Shown here one piece after another: positions 17,332-24,697 of a stretch of 64,000 nt of DNA. The position numbers and the translations under genes were made by a program. A model generated the notes under the pieces. It saw only the letters and a list, made by a program, of their open reading frames with translations, had not been told where the DNA came from and ran no database searches. The DNA lies in NCBI GenBank assembly GCA_002472145.1, contig DKRJ01000010.1, positions 18,576 through 82,575 on the forward strand, read 5' to 3'. Numbering within the stretch: position 1 is the stretch's first letter; each line of letters opens with the position of its first letter. The DNA is from Clostridiales bacterium UBA7285. GTDB lineage: Bacteria > Bacillota > Clostridia > Peptostreptococcales > Anaerovoracaceae.

Positions 17332-17523
17332 CGCTCGCCGCACGGAATGATGCAGGAACGATAAAAAACGGTTGTAAAAGTTTCCTCTCCATTATAAAAT
17401 GACTATTGCGGCCGCCCGCCTCGCGCGGGCGCTGCGACAGTCGCACTCACGGCCGCGGGTGTGATCCTCCGATGTGGAGATCGCGCTCATGGCTTTTTTG
17501 TTGTATAAAGCGGAGGAACTACG
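17332..17523 (+). promoter_or_regulatory. GC-rich structured leader of the malic enzyme gene
   Basis: A possible promoter is TTGTAA (17372) with TATAAA (17393), but the 15-bp spacer is poor. Downstream, inverted repeats are visible: GCCCGC and GCGGGC around a 5-nt loop near 17415-17431, and GCGGCCG near 17408 that can pair with CGGCCGC near 17450. A GATCCTCC/GGAGATC hairpin at about 17464-17485 is followed 15 nt later by T6 and the GCGGAGG ribosome site. It could be an attenuator-like leader, but it matches no riboswitch I know. Confidence 0.35.
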
Positions 17524-18678
17524 ATGGATAAAAGAGAATACGCTTTAAAGAAACACGCCGAATGGCACGGAAAACTCTCGGTCGAGAGCAAAGCCCCGAT
17601 CACGAACAGGGAAGAACTGGCGGTCGCCTATACTCCGGGCGTCGCCGAACCATGCCTTGAAATAGCGAAAGACGAAAAACTGGCCTACACGTACACCGGG
17701 AAGGGGAACCTCGTGGCGGTCATCACTGACGGCACGGCTGTCCTCGGGCTCGGCGACATCGGCCCTTCCGCTGGCATGCCCGTCATGGAAGGCAAGTGCG
17801 CGCTCTTTAAAACCTTCGCAGGGATCGACGCGGTGCCTGTCTGCATCAATTCCAAGGATCCGGAAGAAATAATCAAAACCGTATATTTGATCTCAAAGAG
17901 CTTCGGAGGCATCAACCTCGAGGACATCTCAGCGCCGAGGTGCTTCGAGATCGAACGCCGCCTTATCGACATGTGCGATATCCCGGTCTTCCACGACGAC
18001 CAGCACGGGACCGCGATCATAACGTGCGCGGGACTTCTGAACGCCGTGAAGTTGACGGGAAAGAAGATGGGAGAACTGAAGACGGTCATCAGCGGCGCGG
18101 GTTCGGCCGGCATCTCCATCGCAAAGATGATGATGCACTTCGGCTTCGGCGAGATCATCCTCTGCGGCAGCCACGGAACCATCTATGACGGTGCGCCGAA
18201 CATCAATCCTGAGCAGCAGAAGATGGCCCTCGTGACTAACAAAGAAAAACTTGCCGGCACCCTGGCGGACGCCATGAAAGGCGCCGACATCTTCATCGGC
18301 GTATCAAAGCCGGGAATCGTCACGGAGGACATGGTCCGCTCGATGGCAAAAGATCCGATCGTCTTCACGATGGCAAACCCTGTGCCTGAGATCATGCCGG
18401 ACCTCGCGAAAAAAGCCGGGGCGGCCGTCGTAGGCACAGGCAGGTCTGATTTCCCTAACCAGGTCAACAACGTCCTCGCATTCCCGGGGATCTTCCGCGG
18501 CGCACTCGACGCGCGCGCGCCTAAGATCACCGAAGAGATGATGGAAGCGGCCGCGAGGGCGATAGCGGGAGTCATCCCTGAGGACGAACTCTCCGCCGAA
18601 TACGTTCTTCCTGACGCGTTTGACAAGCGCGTGGTAAAAGCCGTCGCCGAGGCGGTGGAAAAAGTCGCCAGAGCGTAA
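17524..18678 (+). CDS. NAD(P)-dependent malic enzyme
   Basis: Oxidative decarboxylation of malate to pyruvate and CO2 with NAD(P). The 384-residue protein is the short bacterial form without the C-terminal phosphotransacetylase-like domain. It has the N-terminal catalytic segment with YTPGVAEPC (about residues 38-46), the metal-binding VFHDDQHGTA motif (about 156-165), and a Rossmann fold with SGAGSAGISIAK (about 190-201), then FTMANPVPE. AGCGGAGGAAC precedes the ATG. The gene ends two nucleotides before the convergent gene's stop, with no terminator between, so the two transcripts must overlap at their 3' ends. Cofactor preference is not decidable here. In a fermenter it would feed pyruvate and NAD(P)H. 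Confidence 0.94.
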   Translation: MDKREYALKKHAEWHGKLSVESKAPITNREELAVAYTPGVAEPCLEIAKDEKLAYTYTGKGNLVAVITDGTAVLGLGDIGPSAGMPVMEGKCALFKTFAGIDAVPVCINSKDPEEIIKTVYLISKSFGGINLEDISAPRCFEIERRLIDMCDIPVFHDDQHGTAIITCAGLLNAVKLTGKKMGELKTVISGAGSAGISIAKMMMHFGFGEIILCGSHGTIYDGAPNINPEQQKMALVTNKEKLAGTLADAMKGADIFIGVSKPGIVTEDMVRSMAKDPIVFTMANPVPEIMPDLAKKAGAAVVGTGRSDFPNQVNNVLAFPGIFRGALDARAPKITEEMMEAAARAIAGVIPEDELSAEYVLPDAFDKRVVKAVAEAVEKVARA

Positions 18679-18680
18679 GC

Positions 18681-20069
18681 CTATTTGATAGTCTTGCCGC
18701 GGACGATGCAGTCGAAGCGGGCTTCCCTGCGCGTAAGCATGTCGCTCTGAGTCTCGGCTTCGCCGCGCTGGTTGTCGTACGGGTCGACTCTGAACTCATG
18801 CTTTGCAGGCTTGAACGGTTCCTGGAAATCCGTATTGAATTTCATGCGGTACGGGTCGATGTTGCCGAAATAGAAGTCATTATCGGCTTTGCTGTTCCTG
18901 CGGACCGCGCCTCCGCCGAACGAGACGTCGACAGGCCTGAATCCCACGCCCTCGAGGTAGATGAGACACCAGTCGTGGCATCCTCCTTTGCTCCCGTCTG
19001 TGCAGACGCCGGATTCCCATCTGGCCGGGATGCCGTTGTACCTGCAGAGCGTGATGAAGAGGGCAGCCTGCAGACCGCAGTCTCCGCGCCCGCGGATGCC
19101 GAAATACTCGCCGATGTTGTCGATGGCCGCGTAGTCGCGGACGTAAGCGTATGAATATTCGTGCGTCAGGTACGTGTAGATGCGCTTCGCTATTTTTGTT
19201 TTGTTCTTTTCGTTTCCTACGATCTTTGCCGAGAGGGCTTTGATGAACGGCGTGAATACGAGGTGCGGGGCTTTCTCGGCGAGGTCTGACGGTCTGACGG
19301 CTTTTCTGAGTTTCTTTTCCTTTGCAGGAGTCGTCGCCGCCTGAGCCTTAAGCAGATCGCTGTAGCTCATGTACGTTTCCTTGCAGTCGGCTTTGACTCT
19401 GACGGAAAATTCGCGCTGTTCGTCTCCCTTTACCTCAAAGAACGCGGTGCGCTGCAGCGTGCCGACAGGGGCGATCCTGCATTTTCCGGTGGATGAGATG
19501 AACTCTATGTTTTTGATGCCGTCGCACTCGGGATTCGGGTAAGGAAGATGGACGCGCAGTGTGCACCCCTCGGCGGCCTTCTTTGATACGCGGCACGTGA
19601 ATTCCAGATCGTGGGATACGGTTGCCTTACCGTTTTTCTTCATGAGCTTCCGTGCGTCGGCGACGAGTGTCCCCGTATCTTTCGGATATGTGGAGCCCGG
19701 CCATTCGCGCAGCATCCTGCTCGTTATGAACAGGGAAGACACGCTGAAATTAGCGTAGCGCTTTCTGCCGTTGATGAAAACGTAGTCGACGTCTCCGGAG
19801 AGTTTGGCAAAATCGTCTTCCGTGAATCCCGGAAGATACTTCGCGATGCCGTTGAACACCTGCTTTTCGGTCATCGTGTACTCGCGCCTGATGATCCCCT
19901 GATTATGTATCTCGAGGATTATCCTGTTCTTTACGATCTCCGGCAGATCCTCGCGATTGAGGTGATACTTCGCTTTTTCCGTGAATTCGTCGAAATATCC
20001 CGCATATTTGAGTTCTTCGAGCTCAGGCGGAAGACTGACGGAAAGAGATTTGACATAAGACTCGTCCAT
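18681..20069 (-). CDS. Transglutaminase-like (papain-fold) protein
   Basis: A 462-residue protein whose C-terminal third has a transglutaminase core: Cys in GRGDCGLQAALF (about residue 328), His in GGCHDWCLIYLEG (about 363) and Asp in FRPVDVSFGG (about 379), with the expected spacing for a Cys-His-Asp triad. The N-terminal ~300 residues contain a helical part and a beta-rich domain and match nothing I can name. No signal peptide or membrane segment is visible, so it should be cytosolic, where such proteins act as proteases or amidases rather than crosslinkers. The ATG at 20069 is set by AAAGGGGG 5 nt upstream. It is convergent with malic enzyme. Target unknown. Confidence 0.85.
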   Translation of the reverse strand: MDESYVKSLSVSLPPELEELKYAGYFDEFTEKAKYHLNREDLPEIVKNRIILEIHNQGIIRREYTMTEKQVFNGIAKYLPGFTEDDFAKLSGDVDYVFINGRKRYANFSVSSLFITSRMLREWPGSTYPKDTGTLVADARKLMKKNGKATVSHDLEFTCRVSKKAAEGCTLRVHLPYPNPECDGIKNIEFISSTGKCRIAPVGTLQRTAFFEVKGDEQREFSVRVKADCKETYMSYSDLLKAQAATTPAKEKKLRKAVRPSDLAEKAPHLVFTPFIKALSAKIVGNEKNKTKIAKRIYTYLTHEYSYAYVRDYAAIDNIGEYFGIRGRGDCGLQAALFITLCRYNGIPARWESGVCTDGSKGGCHDWCLIYLEGVGFRPVDVSFGGGAVRRNSKADNDFYFGNIDPYRMKFNTDFQEPFKPAKHEFRVDPYDNQRGEAETQSDMLTRREARFDCIVRGKTIK

Positions 20070-20147
20070 TTTTTCCCCCTTTACGACATCGGAACGAAGA
20101 CCGGGCGTGCATAGCCCTCGCGCCTTCAAAAATACGATACTGCCTTC

Positions 20148-20200
20148 ATTATATACGCCGCGCCGATTTTTGTGCAACAAAATGTTAATTGTGGCATAAT
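20148..20200. promoter_or_regulatory. Divergent promoters for the transglutaminase-like gene and pyrR
   Basis: Minus strand: TTGCAC at 20177-20172, 18-bp spacer, perfect TATAAT at 20153-20148. Plus strand: a CATAAT box at 20195-20200, with its weak -35 (TTGTGC or GTGCAA) falling in the same 20170-20177 stretch. The minus-strand promoter is convincing and the plus one tentative. Confidence 0.5.
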
Positions 20201-20253
20201 GTTGAAAGACAGTATGGCGGCCATGTGCCTGCCTCCGCGGTGAAAGAGAAAAG

Positions 20254-20823
20254 ATGACCTTCAAATCAGAACTTATGAACGCGGAAGAGATCAACCGCGC
20301 GCTGAAAAGAATAGCCCATCAGATAACCGAGAGGAACGAGGGCGTTGAAAACGTAGTGATCCTCGGGATCGCGAACGGCGGCATTACGATCGCCGACCTC
20401 CTCGCCGGATACCTGTCGCAGATAGAGGAAACGGCCGTGAACTGCGGAGTGCTGAACGTTAGCAGTTTCAGGGACGACGTGGACGTCGATTCCCTGCCTC
20501 CGGAGAAGGCTTCGCGTCTTATCGAAAACCCGACTGATATCCCGTGCGAAATAACGGGCAGAGACGTCGTTCTGGTCGACGACGTTCTCTACACCGGAAG
20601 GACGGTAAAGGCCGCTTTTGACGCGCTATCGGGCTTTGGCAGGCCGGCTTCGATACAACTGGCGGTCCTGATAGACAGGGGACACAGGGAGCTGCCGATT
20701 CGAGCCGATTTCGTCGGAAAAAACATACCTACCTCGCACAGCGAGACGATCAAGGTGGTCTGCTCGGCGGAGAACAGGCTTCCGACGGCCGTGAACATCT
20801 ACGACAAGGACGATAAAAAATAA
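20254..20823 (+). CDS. pyrR: PyrR-like bifunctional regulator / uracil phosphoribosyltransferase
   Basis: A type I phosphoribosyltransferase of PyrR type. PyrR binds pyr mRNA to attenuate pyrimidine genes and also converts uracil and PRPP to UMP. The 189-residue protein has the PRPP-binding loop VVLVDDVLYTGRTVKAA (about residues 107-123), the PyrR-specific IDRGHRELPIRADFVGKNIPTS, and the N-terminal LMNAEEINRALKRIAHQI. Its length is close to the family norm of about 180. It is followed directly by lexA and not by pyrB or carA, and no PyrR-binding leader is visible here, so it must act on targets elsewhere or serve as a salvage enzyme. Confidence 0.9.
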   Translation: MTFKSELMNAEEINRALKRIAHQITERNEGVENVVILGIANGGITIADLLAGYLSQIEETAVNCGVLNVSSFRDDVDVDSLPPEKASRLIENPTDIPCEITGRDVVLVDDVLYTGRTVKAAFDALSGFGRPASIQLAVLIDRGHRELPIRADFVGKNIPTSHSETIKVVCSAENRLPTAVNIYDKDDKK

Positions 20824-20861
20824 GAACTTTTGTTTACTTTTTGTTCGTTTTATAGTATACT
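20824..20861 (+). promoter_or_regulatory. lexA promoter with SOS box
   Basis: TTTACT (20833-20838), a 17-bp spacer and TATACT (20856-20861). The -35 is overlapped by GAACTTTTGTTT (20824-20835), which fits the Gram-positive LexA site of the form GAAC-N4-GTTC at all but one position. This suggests LexA autorepression. Confidence 0.65.
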
Positions 20862-20912
20862 CCTATCAGATCAAAACATTTTGCGGGGCAAACGGGGCAA
20901 AGGAGAACACAG

Positions 20913-21569
20913 ATGGCATCTGCAAAGGAAAAAGTCAGGGCACGCCAGGAGAGGATCCTCGAATTCATGAGGAACGAGGTGCAGAGGCAGGGGTATGCGC
21001 CGACGGTCAGGGAGATCGGGACCGCGCTGGGTATCAAATCCACCTCCACCGTTCATAAGGATATCGAGGCTCTTGTGGACCGCGGCCTCCTGAAAAAAGA
21101 CCCGGCGAAACCGAGAGCGCTCGTCGTGGTCGATAACGAACCGGCCGACGACAGAGAATACAGCAATGTCTCGCTCGACAGAGAAGAGATCATATCGGTC
21201 CCTCTCGTCGGAAACGTAGCCGCGGGGACTCCTATAACGGCGATCGAGAACATCGAGGACGAGATACCTGTACCTGCCAGATACGTCGACGGAAACAATT
21301 ACATCCTCAAGGTCCGCGGCGAGTCGATGATAAACGCCGGCATCATGGACGGAGATATGATCCTCGTACGCCAGTGCTCGGACGCAGAGAACGGCGACAT
21401 AGTAGTCGCCATGGTCGACGGATTCGAGGGAGAGGCAACCGTGAAGAAATTCTACCGCGAGAACGGCCACATAAGGCTTCAGCCGGAGAACGACACGATG
21501 AGCCCGATAATCGTAAACAACGTGAAGATCCTCGGCAAGGTCAGGGGAGTATTCAGGTATTACAAATAG
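20913..21569 (+). CDS. lexA: LexA repressor
   Basis: Represses the SOS regulon and self-cleaves when RecA filaments form. The 218-residue protein has the N-terminal winged helix (about 1-70, with APTVREIGTALGIKSTSTVHKDI), the Ala-Gly cleavage site in NVAAGTP (about residue 104), the catalytic Ser in RGESMI (about 142) and Lys in ATVKKFY (about 179). All catalytic parts are present, so it should be functional. AAAGGAG lies before the ATG. A putative SOS box in its own promoter supports autoregulation. No recA or other SOS gene is adjacent, though uvrC lies 11 kb upstream. Confidence 0.96.
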   Translation: MASAKEKVRARQERILEFMRNEVQRQGYAPTVREIGTALGIKSTSTVHKDIEALVDRGLLKKDPAKPRALVVVDNEPADDREYSNVSLDREEIISVPLVGNVAAGTPITAIENIEDEIPVPARYVDGNNYILKVRGESMINAGIMDGDMILVRQCSDAENGDIVVAMVDGFEGEATVKKFYRENGHIRLQPENDTMSPIIVNNVKILGKVRGVFRYYK

Positions 21570-21797
21570 CGGCAGGCGGAGAGGCAGCGCCGCGAAATCG
21601 GATGATCCGTCGATATTTTCCTCGCATCAACGGATTTATCCGCGCGTTAACGAATTTTTTCCGCGCTTTTTACGAAAAATATTGCGCCGGACGGCTATTT
21701 GTGATACATTGTTATAGTTCTTTACTTTCACTTAGTGTCTCGACACTCCGGCGGGCACCCGGTGGAAGCGTATAAACTTGAAAAGGAGAAAATCAAA
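21570..21797 (+). promoter_or_regulatory. rpsO promoter and possible S15 leader
   Basis: TTGCGC (21682-21687), a 17-bp spacer and TACATT (21705-21710) give a likely promoter. The leader of ~80 nt contains a perfect short hairpin AGTGTC-TC-GACACT (21734-21747) followed by CCGG..CCCGG pairing and AAAAGGAG. S15 is known to autoregulate through such leaders in several bacteria; a match here is inference. The stretch 21570-21680 holds no gene that I can see. Confidence 0.5.
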
Positions 21798-22064
21798 ATG
21801 GTAACAAAAGAACAAAAAGCTCAGATCATGAGCGAATACGCCACAGTACCTAACGACACGGGATCGCCTGAAGTCCAGATCGCACTGCTCACAGCCAGGA
21901 TCAACGACATCAACAAGCACCTTGAAACTCATCAGAAGGACTTCCACTCTCGCAGAGGACTTCTCAAGATGGTCGGTAAGAGAAGGAACCTCCTCAACTA
22001 CCTGAAGAAGGTAGATATCGAGAGATACAGAAGCATCGTCAGTCGTCTTGGTTTGAGAAAGTAA
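21798..22064 (+). CDS. rpsO: 30S ribosomal protein S15
   Basis: Primary-binding small-subunit protein that organises the 16S rRNA central domain. The 88-residue protein has normal length and the family hallmarks: [35 protein letters not shown] and the ending [12 protein letters not shown]. The ATG at 21798 is preceded by AAAAGGAG; an in-frame extension upstream to 21735 runs through the leader and is rejected. It is followed by a terminator and then pnp, the conserved rpsO-pnp order of many bacteria. Confidence 0.98.
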   Translation: MVTKEQKAQIMSEYATVPNDTGSPEVQIALLTARINDINKHLETHQKDFHSRRGLLKMVGKRRNLLNYLKKVDIERYRSIVSRLGLRK

Positions 22065-22081
22065 AACAAAAAAGGTTTTTC

Positions 22082-22109
22082 AGCGGGACATCAGAGTCCC
22101 GCTTTTTTT
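22082..22109 (+). terminator. rpsO terminator
   Basis: AGCGGGAC (22082-22089) and GTCCCGCT (22096-22103) form a perfect 8-bp stem with a 6-nt loop, followed by a run of T. Some readthrough into pnp is usual for this gene pair. Confidence 0.9.
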
Positions 22110-22210
22110 AAGACACGATCCCGGGCCATGATCGCGAAAACTGACCTGAAAGTTATTGCCAGAAGGAGAAGGAAATATCTTATAAACAGGAAGGAGTTGT
22201 TTATAGTTCA

Positions 22211-24310
22211 ATGGCAAGATTCACAGATTACAGAACATTCAAGACGGCGATCGGCGGCAGGCTCCTGCAGCTGGAGATCGGCAAAGTATGCGAGCAGGCA
22301 AACGGCCAGGTCATGGTCAGATACGGGGACTCGGTAGTAAACGTAACGGTCTGCGCGTCTAAGGACATTCGCCCGGACGTGGATTTCCTCCCGCTCCAGT
22401 GCGAATACGAAGAAAAAATGTACGCCTTCGGGAAGATCCCGGGAGGGTTCATCAAAAGAGAAGGGCGCCCGAGCGAAAAGGCGATCCTGAGCTCCAGGCT
22501 CATGGACAGACCGCTCCGCCCACTCTTCCACAAGGGATACCGCCACGACGTCGTGGTGGTAGCGACAGTCATGTCAGTGGACCTCGACTGCGAGACGGAC
22601 ATCATGGCGATGATCGGCTCTTCTGTCGCGCTGGCGATCTCGGACATTCCGTGGGATGGTCCGACAGGATCGGTCAGAGTCGGCAGAGTAGACGGGCGCT
22701 TCGTCATCAACCCTACGCTTGAACAGAGAGAAGTTTCCGATATAAATCTTACCGTCGCGGGAACCAAGGAAGCGATCATGATGGTCGAGGCGGGAGCAAA
22801 GGAAGTCCCGGAGGACGTCATGCTCGACGCGATCTTCTTCGGCCACGAGGAGATCAAGAAAATCGTCGAGTTCATCGACGAGGTGGTCGCCGAGGTCGGA
22901 AAGCCTAAGGCCGAGGACGACAGTTACGTCGTTCCGGACGACATCGACGCCGCGGTAAGGGAATACGCCACATCGAAGATGTACGAGGCCATCCACACTC
23001 CTGACAAACAGGAGAGGCTCGATAATATGGACGCCGTGGAGGTCGAGACGAAGGAGCACTTCGCCGAGATCTATCCTGAGCGCGAGAGCGACATCGCGGC
23101 TGTCCTCTACAATATCACCAAAGAAAACGTCAGATCCATGATCCTCGACGAGGGAGTCAGACCTGACAACAGGAAACTCGACGAGATCAGACCTGTATGG
23201 TGCGAGACCGGAGTCCTTCCGAGAGTACACGGAACGGGCCTCTTCAAGAGAGGCCAGACTCAGGTCCTCTCCGCCTGCACACTCGCTCCGGCGAGCGAAT
23301 CGCAGACGATCGACGGCATCACCGAACAGACCGAGAAACGCTACATGCACCAGTACAACTTCCCTGGATACTGCACCGGCGAGGCGAAAGCCCCGAGGAG
23401 TCCGGGAAGAAGAGAGATCGGCCACGGAGCGCTCGCAGAGAGAGCCCTGCTGCCGGTGATCCCTCCGGTCGAGGAATTCCCTTACGCGATCAGAGTCGTG
23501 TCCGAGGTACTCTCCTCGAATGGTTCTTCGTCTATGGCATCCACGTGCGCTTCATGTCTGGCTCTGATGGACGCAGGCGTTCCTATCAAAAAGCCTGTCG
23601 CGGGCATCGCGATGGGCCTCATCGAAGGAGTCCAGGAGGACGGAACGAGCAAATACGCCATCCTGTCCGACATCCAGGGAATGGAAGACTTCCTCGGAGA
23701 CATGGACTTTAAGGTCACCGGAACTGACACGGGCGTAACGGCCATGCAGATGGACATCAAGGTCCACGGCCTGACCCGCGACATCCTCGCCAGCGCGCTG
23801 AAGCAGGCAAAAGAGGGCAGGATGTACATCATGGGCATCATGCTCGAGGAGATAGCCGAGCCGCGCAAGGAACTCAGTAAATACGCCCCTCGCAGCATAA
23901 CGATGAATATCGATCCTGATAAGATCAGAATAGTCATCGGGCCGGGAGGAAAGACGATCAACAGGATCGTCGACGAGACAGGCGTGAAGATCGACATCGC
24001 GGAGGATAATTCCGGCCTGATCAGCATCTACAGCGCGGACCTCGAGAGCGCGGAAGCGGCAAAGCACGAGATCGAGCTCCTGACTAAGGAAGTCGAAGTA
24101 GGCGAGGTCTACGAGGGCACGGTCACGAGGATCATGCCGTTCGGCGCATTCATCGAGATCCTGCCGGGCAAAGAAGGACTGCTCCACATCTCTAAGATGG
24201 CTGACCACCGGATCGATAAGGTCGAAGACGTCATGAACATCGGAGACAAAGTGAAGGTAAAGGTAAAGGAGATCGACAGCCAGCACAGGATCAATCTCCT
24301 CAGAGCGTAG
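22211..24310 (+). CDS. pnp: Polyribonucleotide nucleotidyltransferase
   Basis: A trimeric phosphorolytic 3'-5' exoribonuclease of mRNA turnover. The 699 residues contain two RNase PH domains separated by a helical domain, including the family signatures GRPSEKAILSSRLMDRPLRP and RREIGHGALAERALLPV. A KH domain follows (IVIGPGGKTINRIVDETG, about residues 577-594), then an S1 domain (GEVYEGTVTRIMPFGAFIEI). The protein ends right at the edge of the S1 domain (RINLLRA), without the short disordered tail many PNPases carry. The ATG at 22211 lies after AAGGAG. A gene-free stretch with a T-box leader follows. Confidence 0.97.
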   Translation: MARFTDYRTFKTAIGGRLLQLEIGKVCEQANGQVMVRYGDSVVNVTVCASKDIRPDVDFLPLQCEYEEKMYAFGKIPGGFIKREGRPSEKAILSSRLMDRPLRPLFHKGYRHDVVVVATVMSVDLDCETDIMAMIGSSVALAISDIPWDGPTGSVRVGRVDGRFVINPTLEQREVSDINLTVAGTKEAIMMVEAGAKEVPEDVMLDAIFFGHEEIKKIVEFIDEVVAEVGKPKAEDDSYVVPDDIDAAVREYATSKMYEAIHTPDKQERLDNMDAVEVETKEHFAEIYPERESDIAAVLYNITKENVRSMILDEGVRPDNRKLDEIRPVWCETGVLPRVHGTGLFKRGQTQVLSACTLAPASESQTIDGITEQTEKRYMHQYNFPGYCTGEAKAPRSPGRREIGHGALAERALLPVIPPVEEFPYAIRVVSEVLSSNGSSSMASTCASCLALMDAGVPIKKPVAGIAMGLIEGVQEDGTSKYAILSDIQGMEDFLGDMDFKVTGTDTGVTAMQMDIKVHGLTRDILASALKQAKEGRMYIMGIMLEEIAEPRKELSKYAPRSITMNIDPDKIRIVIGPGGKTINRIVDETGVKIDIAEDNSGLISIYSADLESAEAAKHEIELLTKEVEVGEVYEGTVTRIMPFGAFIEILPGKEGLLHISKMADHRIDKVEDVMNIGDKVKVKVKEIDSQHRINLLRA

Positions 24311-24364
24311 CCGGACGTCGATCCGACGTTCCGGAGCGGCGCCGCGTCAGTGAACAATTCGCTA

Positions 24365-24393
24365 TTGAAATGAGTCCCGCGCGGTGCTAAACT
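24365..24393 (+). promoter_or_regulatory. ileS promoter
   Basis: TTGAAA (24365-24370), a 17-bp spacer and TAAACT (24388-24393), upstream of the T-box leader. Confidence 0.65.
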
Positions 24394-24449
24394 AACAAAT
24401 GTCAAATTCCGGCGGGGTTTCCGACGTGAAGCCCTGCCGGCCATATTGA

Positions 24450-24662
24450 GACTGTGACGAAGACAAAGTAGCAGCGGTCTAAGACCCTTACAGAGAGCGC
24501 GCATATATGATGAGAGGCGCGCGGTGAAGCCGCCGGCGAATATCACTTCCGAGTCTCGCACTTTAATGAGAGGCGCCTTGTTAGAGGTATGCAATTAGGG
24601 TGGTACCGCGGTTTAAATGATCGTCCCTAATCGGTGAGAAATCCCGGTCAGGGTTTTTTTTT
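24450..24662 (+). promoter_or_regulatory. T-box riboswitch (tRNA-Ile) controlling ileS
   Basis: The conserved T-box sequence AGGGTGGTACCGCG is at 24597-24610. Upstream, a stem I region with an AGACAAAGTA start and AGAGAG element contains ATC at 24542-24544 in a specifier-loop context (GAATATCAC), matching an isoleucine codon. Downstream, CCCTAATCGG (24625-24634) and CCGGTCAGGG (24644-24653) form the terminator hairpin followed by T9. Uncharged tRNA-Ile should favour the antiterminator and permit ileS transcription. An extra hairpin (24409-24440) lies between the promoter and stem I. Confidence 0.95.
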
Positions 24663-24697
24663 CCGACCGGTATTTTGGCAGAAAGGACTGAAAAAGC

